Positions 53,646-58,793 of a stretch of 58,793 nucleotides of DNA are shown one piece after another. Each line of letters begins with the position of its first letter. The stretch's first letter is position 1. The position numbers and the translations under genes were made by a program. The notes under the pieces are model-generated. The model saw only the letters and a program-made list of their open reading frames with translations, was not told where the DNA came from and made no database searches. The stretch is from contig JAPHRK010000032.1 in the NCBI GenBank assembly GCA_026196105.1, positions 1 through 58,793 on the forward strand, read 5' to 3'. Origin of the DNA: Rhodospirillales bacterium (GTDB lineage Bacteria > Pseudomonadota > Alphaproteobacteria > Rhodospirillales > JAPHRK01).

Positions 53646-55718
53646 TTACAGGGTAGAGAGGGCTTCTTTCAAGCGCTCCTTCTCCGTGATGGGGAGTCCG
53701 CATGTATTACCAGGACAAATGTAGACGGTTGGCTTTTTATTTAATTGTGTTTTACCTGCTGCCGGATGAGTAGAGGGCAGGTTATTTTGCGGCGGTGAAA
53801 AATAAATAATTCGATTGGGGATATCCCAATGGGTTATTTCATTGATTAATTCTTTAGCGCGCTCATCCTCAATTTCTGCAATCACGGCTATGTTGACTGG
53901 GCTGGCTAAAACTTCAAACCCGTTGAGAATAGCACCTTGGTGAATTAAATGCTCAGGCGTATCTGCCACAACTGCTTTTAATATTCCCTCTGCTTTTTCT
54001 TTATACGAAGCATCTCCTGTTAGATGGAACATCTTCGCTAACACCCGTAAGAGGATACCATTACCAGAAGGGACAGCATTATCAGCCGTAGGCTTAGACC
54101 TGGCTATCAGATGAGGGGTGTCTTCAGCAGTCATGAAATAACCACCATTTTTTGAATCCAGATATTGGCTATCGAGAATACTCATCCATTTAACGACTTG
54201 GACTAGATAAGTTTCGTTCCCTGTAAATTCAAACAGGGTTAAAGCTGCGTCACTCATGGCGGCATAATCTTCGAGAACGGCAGGGTGTTGAGCATGGCCA
54301 TCGCACCATGAATGAAATAATCGACCCTCTGGCCCGGTTAAATTTTCGACAATAAAGGAAAAGGCGTTTTCAGATTTTTCTATCCACTCAGGACGATCAA
54401 ATGCTGCTCCGGCTTCTGCGAGAGATGAAATCATCATACCGTTCCAATCGGCAAGAATTTTATCATCACGACTTGGGTGGTTTCTTTTTTCTCGTTCAGC
54501 AAACAACTTTTCCCGTGAAGCTGTGAGTTTGTTCTCCCAATCCTCATCGCCCAGTTCTGCAGTGAGGGAACGATGAAGAATGTTTTTACCTTCCCAATTT
54601 CCCTGTTGGCGAACGTTATAGGCGCGCTTGAAATCGGAACTTTCGTCCCCAAGAATTTTATCTATTTCACTTTCATCCCAGATATAAAACAGCCCTTCTT
54701 CGCCATCACTATCTGCATCAAAGGAACTATAAAACCCGCCACGGTTTTCGCTATCGTCATGCCATAAATCCCTAGAGGCCCAGGTTATGGTTTCTTCTAT
54801 GCGCTTGGCAAAAAGAGGGTCATTGGTTTGTCGCCAAAGGGAAGTTAATAGACCAATGAGGAGGGCATTATCGTAAAGCATTTTTTCAAAGTGAGGGGCG
54901 AGCCATTCATGGTCGGTGCTATAACGAGCAAAGCCTCCACCAAGGTGATCGTATATTCCTCCTTGGCATACCCGGGTCATGGTATGAGTGACAACTCTTT
55001 GGTAGCCTGAAATTCCGGTTCGTTTAAAGGCGCGCCAGAGGACTTCAAAAAAAGTGGGTTGAGGAAATTTAGGGGAACCTTGGGTGCCGCCATTTACTGT
55101 ATCAACATAGCCCAGAGCTTTCTCTGCAGCTTGATCAAGTGAACTTAAAGTAAGAACAGAGCTGTTCTTGGGTTGAGGGGCGACCAAATTTTCTAAAGCT
55201 TTGTGCAAATCTTTAACGTTCTCGAGGATTTTTTCTTTATCAGCATGATATGAATGGGAAACTCCGATGACGACTTCAGGGAAACCAGCCCTGCCATAAT
55301 TTGCCGTAGCCGGGAAATAAGTTCCCCCCCAAAAGGGTTTTCCTTCAGGTGTCAAAAACATGGTCAGGGGCCACCCGCCAGCCTGTCCCGTCGCGGCCAA
55401 GGCTGCCTGATAAATGGCATCAACATCGGGGCGCTCTTCACGATCGACTTTGATATTTATAAAATGCTCGTTCATTAGAGCGGCAATTTCAGGATTCTCA
55501 AAAGACTCATGGGCCATAACATGGCACCAATGACATGCGGCATACCCAATCGATAAGAGGATCGGTTTATCGATCTCTTTTGCTTTATCAAGTGCCTCTG
55601 TTCCCCAGGGCATCCAATGGACCGGGTTATCTTTATGCTGCAAAAGATAGGGACTGGTCTCCTGATCTAATAGGTTCTTTGAAGTCATGATAAATTGTAA
55701 ATCCTCAAGGGAACTCAT
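53646..55718 (-). CDS. Thioredoxin domain-containing protein, DUF255 (YyaL/SSP411 family)
   Basis: This 690-residue protein has an N-terminal thioredoxin-like domain with [15 protein letters not shown] (CxxC active site, about residues 60-75) and [15 protein letters not shown]. It is followed by an alpha/alpha-barrel with glycosidase-like repeats such as [20 protein letters not shown] and [19 protein letters not shown]. The family is conserved from bacteria to mammals but its reaction is unsettled. ATG 55718 is used; a second ATG lies ten codons on. Confidence 0.93.
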   Translation of the reverse strand: MSSLEDLQFIMTSKNLLDQETSPYLLQHKDNPVHWMPWGTEALDKAKEIDKPILLSIGYAACHWCHVMAHESFENPEIAALMNEHFINIKVDREERPDVDAIYQAALAATGQAGGWPLTMFLTPEGKPFWGGTYFPATANYGRAGFPEVVIGVSHSYHADKEKILENVKDLHKALENLVAPQPKNSSVLTLSSLDQAAEKALGYVDTVNGGTQGSPKFPQPTFFEVLWRAFKRTGISGYQRVVTHTMTRVCQGGIYDHLGGGFARYSTDHEWLAPHFEKMLYDNALLIGLLTSLWRQTNDPLFAKRIEETITWASRDLWHDDSENRGGFYSSFDADSDGEEGLFYIWDESEIDKILGDESSDFKRAYNVRQQGNWEGKNILHRSLTAELGDEDWENKLTASREKLFAEREKRNHPSRDDKILADWNGMMISSLAEAGAAFDRPEWIEKSENAFSFIVENLTGPEGRLFHSWCDGHAQHPAVLEDYAAMSDAALTLFEFTGNETYLVQVVKWMSILDSQYLDSKNGGYFMTAEDTPHLIARSKPTADNAVPSGNGILLRVLAKMFHLTGDASYKEKAEGILKAVVADTPEHLIHQGAILNGFEVLASPVNIAVIAEIEDERAKELINEITHWDIPNRIIYFSPPQNNLPSTHPAAGKTQLNKKPTVYICPGNTCGLPITEKERLKEALSTL

Positions 55719-55828
55719 AAATACTTAAAACAAATGGTGTTGCCTCAATGGGCATACCTCCTTAATTTGGAGAACAACGTAGGAAGTACAAGCACCTATT
55801 TCTATTAATTAACAGGGAGCTATAGATT

Positions 55829-56068
55829 ATGAAAATTACTGTGGATGTAGATTGCACACCTGAAGAAGCCAGAACTTTTTTAGGCCTCCCTGATGTTAAG
55901 ACAATCCAGGATGCCATGATGAAAGAAATGGCTGATAAAGTGAAAGCGAATATGAGCTCGATGGATCCTGAATCCTTGATGAAAATGTGGATGCCAATGG
56001 GTGTTGAAAGCCTAGACCAAATTCAAAAATTCTTCTTCAATCAGTTTAAGATGGGTGAGAAAAAATAA
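55829..56068 (+). CDS. DUF6489 family protein
   Basis: This 79-residue protein, MKITVDVDCTPEEARTFLGL, continues with PDVKTIQDAMMKEM and a Met-rich amphipathic segment (SLMKMWMPMGVESLDQIQKF). It matches a small alphaproteobacterial family often found near phasin genes or tRNA-modification genes. It has an AGGGAG ribosome site. The function is unknown; the Phe/Met-rich tail suggests binding to a hydrophobic surface. The next gene, mnmE, begins 20 bases later. Confidence 0.82.
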   Translation: MKITVDVDCTPEEARTFLGLPDVKTIQDAMMKEMADKVKANMSSMDPESLMKMWMPMGVESLDQIQKFFFNQFKMGEKK

Positions 56069-56088
56069 AAGTCGACGAGGAATAAACG

Positions 56089-57423
56089 GTGGCTTTAACT
56101 GATACAATTTTCGCTCTCGCCAGTGGTCACGGAAAAGCAGGCGTTGCCGTTGTGCGTCTTTCTGGCCCTCTGGCCAAAGGGACCTTTGAGACCTTTACCA
56201 AGATAAAATCACCAGAACCTCGACGTGCCCTTTACGGCAGGATTGTTGACCCAATTACAGGCGAAGCAATTGACGATGGCCTCTTTCTGTATTTCAAATC
56301 CCCCGCTAGCTTTACCGGGGAAGATGTTGTTGAATTCCAAATCCATGGCGGACCATCAGTCACCTCAGGGCTTATTTCTGCCCTTGGTAAAAGAGAAGGA
56401 CTTCGCCTTGCTGAGCCAGGAGAATTCACCCGTCGGGCATTTGAAAATGGCAAGATGGATCTCACAGCAGCAGAAGGATTAGCTGATCTTATTAACGCTG
56501 AAACCGCGGCCCAAAGAAAACAAGCGCAGCGGCAAATGTCAGGAGAGCTTGGCCAGCTTTATGATAACTGGAGAGAAAAACTTAAAAGAGTTTTAGCCCA
56601 CAAAGAAGCCGCCATTGATTTCCCAGAAGAAGATTTACCAGAAGAGATAGAAGTGGCTTTGATGGAGAAAGTGAGCTCTCTCAGAGAAGAAATCGAGAGT
56701 CATCTAGCGGATAACCGCAAGGGTGAACGACTACGTGATGGTATTCGGTTAGCTATTTTAGGTGCGCCAAATGTCGGCAAATCAAGTTTGTTGAATAAGC
56801 TTGCTCAAAGAGAAGCTGCAATCGTTTCTGATATAGCTGGTACAACGCGTGACATCATTGAGGTACATTTAGATTTGGCTGGTTATCCGGTGACCATTTC
56901 AGATACAGCGGGCCTGAGATCAGGGGCAGGGCTTATCGAACAAGAAGGTATAAAAAGAGCTGTGCATGCGGCAGAAGAAGCAGATTTAAAGCTGGTTGTT
57001 TTTGATGGATCCATATGGCCGCAGGGAAGCGAAGAAGGATGGAAGCTTGTTGACGAGAATAGCCTGGTTGTTATCAATAAATGTGATCTTTCAGAACCGA
57101 TTTTAGATAAAGTTTGTGGGCAAAAACCACATTATATATCTGCAAAAGATGATACAGGGCTCGATGCTTTATTAGCTGAACTTGGGGAACAAGTGAGCCT
57201 GCGTTGGCAAGTCCAGGAAACACCATGGATAACAAGAGAGCGACATAGAGAAGCACTCAAAGAATGCCAAGATCATCTACAACGTTTTGCATTGAGCAAA
57301 GAATCAGAACTAGGTGCTGAAGACCTCCGACTTGCGACTCGTTGCTTAGGGAAGATCACGGGTGTCGTAGATGTGGAAGAACTTTTAGATGTTATCTTTA
57401 GGGACTTCTGTATAGGGAAATAG
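56089..57423 (+). CDS. mnmE: tRNA modification GTPase MnmE
   Basis: MnmE with MnmG makes 5-carboxymethylaminomethyl-uridine at tRNA position 34. The 444-residue protein shows the N-terminal folate-binding domain (IFALASGHGKAGVAVVRLSG), G1 GAPNVGKSS, G2/G3 DIAGTTRD and DTAGLR, and the invariant C-terminal CIGK with its cysteine. The start is GTG 56089, eight bases after GAGGAAT. Its partner mnmG follows after 124 bases holding parS. Confidence 0.97.
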   Translation: MALTDTIFALASGHGKAGVAVVRLSGPLAKGTFETFTKIKSPEPRRALYGRIVDPITGEAIDDGLFLYFKSPASFTGEDVVEFQIHGGPSVTSGLISALGKREGLRLAEPGEFTRRAFENGKMDLTAAEGLADLINAETAAQRKQAQRQMSGELGQLYDNWREKLKRVLAHKEAAIDFPEEDLPEEIEVALMEKVSSLREEIESHLADNRKGERLRDGIRLAILGAPNVGKSSLLNKLAQREAAIVSDIAGTTRDIIEVHLDLAGYPVTISDTAGLRSGAGLIEQEGIKRAVHAAEEADLKLVVFDGSIWPQGSEEGWKLVDENSLVVINKCDLSEPILDKVCGQKPHYISAKDDTGLDALLAELGEQVSLRWQVQETPWITRERHREALKECQDHLQRFALSKESELGAEDLRLATRCLGKITGVVDVEELLDVIFRDFCIGK

Positions 57424-57449
57424 CAATACCAATTCCAAACGAAGTTTGA

Positions 57450-57465
57450 TGTTTCACGTGAAACA
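57450..57465. promoter_or_regulatory. parS centromere site (ParB-binding)
   Basis: TGTTTCACGTGAAACA is the exact 16-bp consensus parS, a perfect palindrome. It lies in the mnmE-mnmG gap, upstream of where parA-parB are expected in this gene order. ParB-CTP would load here and spread, and ParA would move the origin region. Confidence 0.95.
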
Positions 57466-57547
57466 TTTTTATCAATTAGGGCAAATAATTCAAAAATGAC
57501 CCTCTCGTGATTTGACACCGTTTAATCCAATCCCTACATTCCGCGCC

Positions 57548-58793
57548 ATGAAGAAATATGATGTTATTGTTGTTGGCGGGGGCCACGCAGGTTGTGAAGC
57601 TGCGGCGGCTTCTGCGCGCATGGGGGCAGACACCCTCCTTGTTACGCAAAAGATCGAAACCATCGGTGAAATGTCCTGTAACCCCGCTATCGGTGGATTG
57701 GCAAAAGGGCACTTAGTTCGAGAAGTCGATGCCCTCGATGGGATTATGGGTCGAGCAATCGATAAGGGCGGCATCCAATTTCGCCTTCTTAATCGTAGTA
57801 AAGGACCTGCTGTCAGAGGGCCTCGGGCCCAGGCCGACCGTAAATTATATCGAGAAGCCATTCAGGAAATTTTAGCTGAGCAAGATAATCTGGAGATTTT
57901 GGCGGCCTCTGTTGAAGATGTTACTCTTGATAAACAAGGTAAGGTTACAGGGGTTGTTATTGCGTCAGGAGAAGAAATTACTTCTGGAGCTGTCATTCTC
58001 ACGACGGGGACTTTTCTTCGTGGTCTCATCCATATTGGGCCAGAACAATATCCTGCAGGCAGAGTAGGTGATGATCCTTCAGTTGGTTTATCCTATACCC
58101 TTAAACGTTTTGGCTTTCGACTAGGGCGCCTCAAAACAGGAACGCCTCCACGCCTTGATGGGCGAACAATTGATTGGGATAATCTTGAGGCGCAAGATGC
58201 TGATGAAGTCCCTGTGCCTTTCTCCTTTTTGACGGATAAGATCACAACACCTCAAATTCAGTGCCATATTACAAAAACAACAGAAGCTTCTCACGAAATT
58301 ATACGAGCGAACTTACACAGAGCGCCAATGTATTCTGGCCAAATAGACTCTGTTGGTCCACGCTATTGCCCATCAATCGAAGATAAAGTTGTTCGATTTG
58401 CTCAAAAAACCTCTCATCAAATCTTTCTGGAACCAGAAGGTTTAGACGATCCCACCGTTTATCCAAACGGTATATCTACATCATTGCCCTTAGATGTTCA
58501 GCTCGCTGTTATCAAGACTATGCCCGGATTGGAGAAAACAAAAATATTCCGGCCTGGTTATGCTATTGAGTATGATTTTGTAGATCCACGGGAATTAGGA
58601 CCAACTTTGCAAACACGCAAAATCCCTGGATTATATTTTGCAGGTCAAATTAACGGTACAACAGGGTATGAAGAAGCTGCGGCTCAAGGATTAATGGCCG
58701 GACTGAATGCGGCGTTGCAGGTTAACAATGGTGAGCCATTCACGCTAGATCGTGCCGATGCCTATATAGGCGTTATGATTGATGACCTCATTA
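57548..58793 (+). CDS. mnmG: tRNA uridine-5-carboxymethylaminomethyl(34) synthesis enzyme MnmG (partial, cut by window end)
   Basis: Only the first 415 residues are in the window. The FAD-binding motif [20 protein letters not shown], the [20 protein letters not shown] signature and [19 protein letters not shown] are characteristic of MnmG (GidA). It uses FAD and folate with MnmE to modify U34 of certain tRNAs. ATG 57548 is a standard MnmG start ([12 protein letters not shown]). The stop lies beyond the end of the window. Confidence 0.97.
   Translation, partial: MKKYDVIVVGGGHAGCEAAAASARMGADTLLVTQKIETIGEMSCNPAIGGLAKGHLVREVDALDGIMGRAIDKGGIQFRLLNRSKGPAVRGPRAQADRKLYREAIQEILAEQDNLEILAASVEDVTLDKQGKVTGVVIASGEEITSGAVILTTGTFLRGLIHIGPEQYPAGRVGDDPSVGLSYTLKRFGFRLGRLKTGTPPRLDGRTIDWDNLEAQDADEVPVPFSFLTDKITTPQIQCHITKTTEASHEIIRANLHRAPMYSGQIDSVGPRYCPSIEDKVVRFAQKTSHQIFLEPEGLDDPTVYPNGISTSLPLDVQLAVIKTMPGLEKTKIFRPGYAIEYDFVDPRELGPTLQTRKIPGLYFAGQINGTTGYEEAAAQGLMAGLNAALQVNNGEPFTLDRADAYIGVMIDDLI

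Overview
The window looks like a piece of an alphaproteobacterial chromosome, most like a Rhodospirillales-type marine lineage of moderate GC. The evidence is gene order rather than a marker gene: rpmH-rnpA-yidD-yidC-engB-argB, ffs-dnaX-ybaB-recR, dnaQ-coaE-aroE-maf-ppsR back to back with hemE-hemH-hemJ-rho, and mnmE-mnmG. No rRNA, tRNA, CRISPR array or prophage is visible. The genus cannot be fixed from what I see.

Layout. At 1-96 the window opens on the tail of an IS5-family element that has inserted into, and cut off the TPR end of, an NB-ARC/STAND NTPase gene (to 1531). From 1620 to 12512 lies mostly minus-strand housekeeping: a membrane protein, dapE and dapD (lysine/peptidoglycan precursor), a HAD phosphatase, argB, engB, yidC, yidD, rnpA and rpmH. 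It is interrupted by a plus-strand diguanylate cyclase plus DUF2336 pair (5165-8190). From 12650 to 18812 come a GDSL esterase divergent from an ABC/FtsX export pair, a MATE transporter and a Bax-inhibitor-1 protein with an unusual hairpin-rich leader. From 18844 to 28164 is a metabolic and accessory stretch: a CoA-transferase-like pair, a 2-hydroxyacid dehydrogenase, hemerythrin, J-domain, VOC, solute-binding protein, PmbA, NudC and a lipoprotein. From 28223 to 31212 is SRP RNA with dnaX-ybaB-recR, followed by SulP, rmuC, a DUF4139 protein, def-fmt-truA and a DUF3179 protein, then hslVU (40910-42789).

From 42926 to 58793 the window resembles the origin-proximal region of alphaproteobacterial chromosomes. 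Genes left of about 46.8 kb point left (an orphan CcdA-like antitoxin, dnaQ, coaE, aroE, maf, ppsR). Those right of 47.3 kb mostly point right (hemE, hemH, hemJ, rho, mnmE, mnmG). Between them is a 473-bp gene-free interval with several DnaA-box-like 9-mers, my candidate oriC. A perfect parS palindrome (TGTTTCACGTGAAACA) sits 10 kb away between mnmE and mnmG.

Most notable unexplained structure: a dispersed intergenic double-hairpin repeat in three copies (28326, 32966, 45338) whose second stem shows compensatory base changes; a nested stem-loop leader before the Bax-inhibitor gene; a perfect palindrome between nudC and a lipoprotein gene; an inverted-repeat element beside the orphan antitoxin; and a C-rich tandem repeat in the rho leader.
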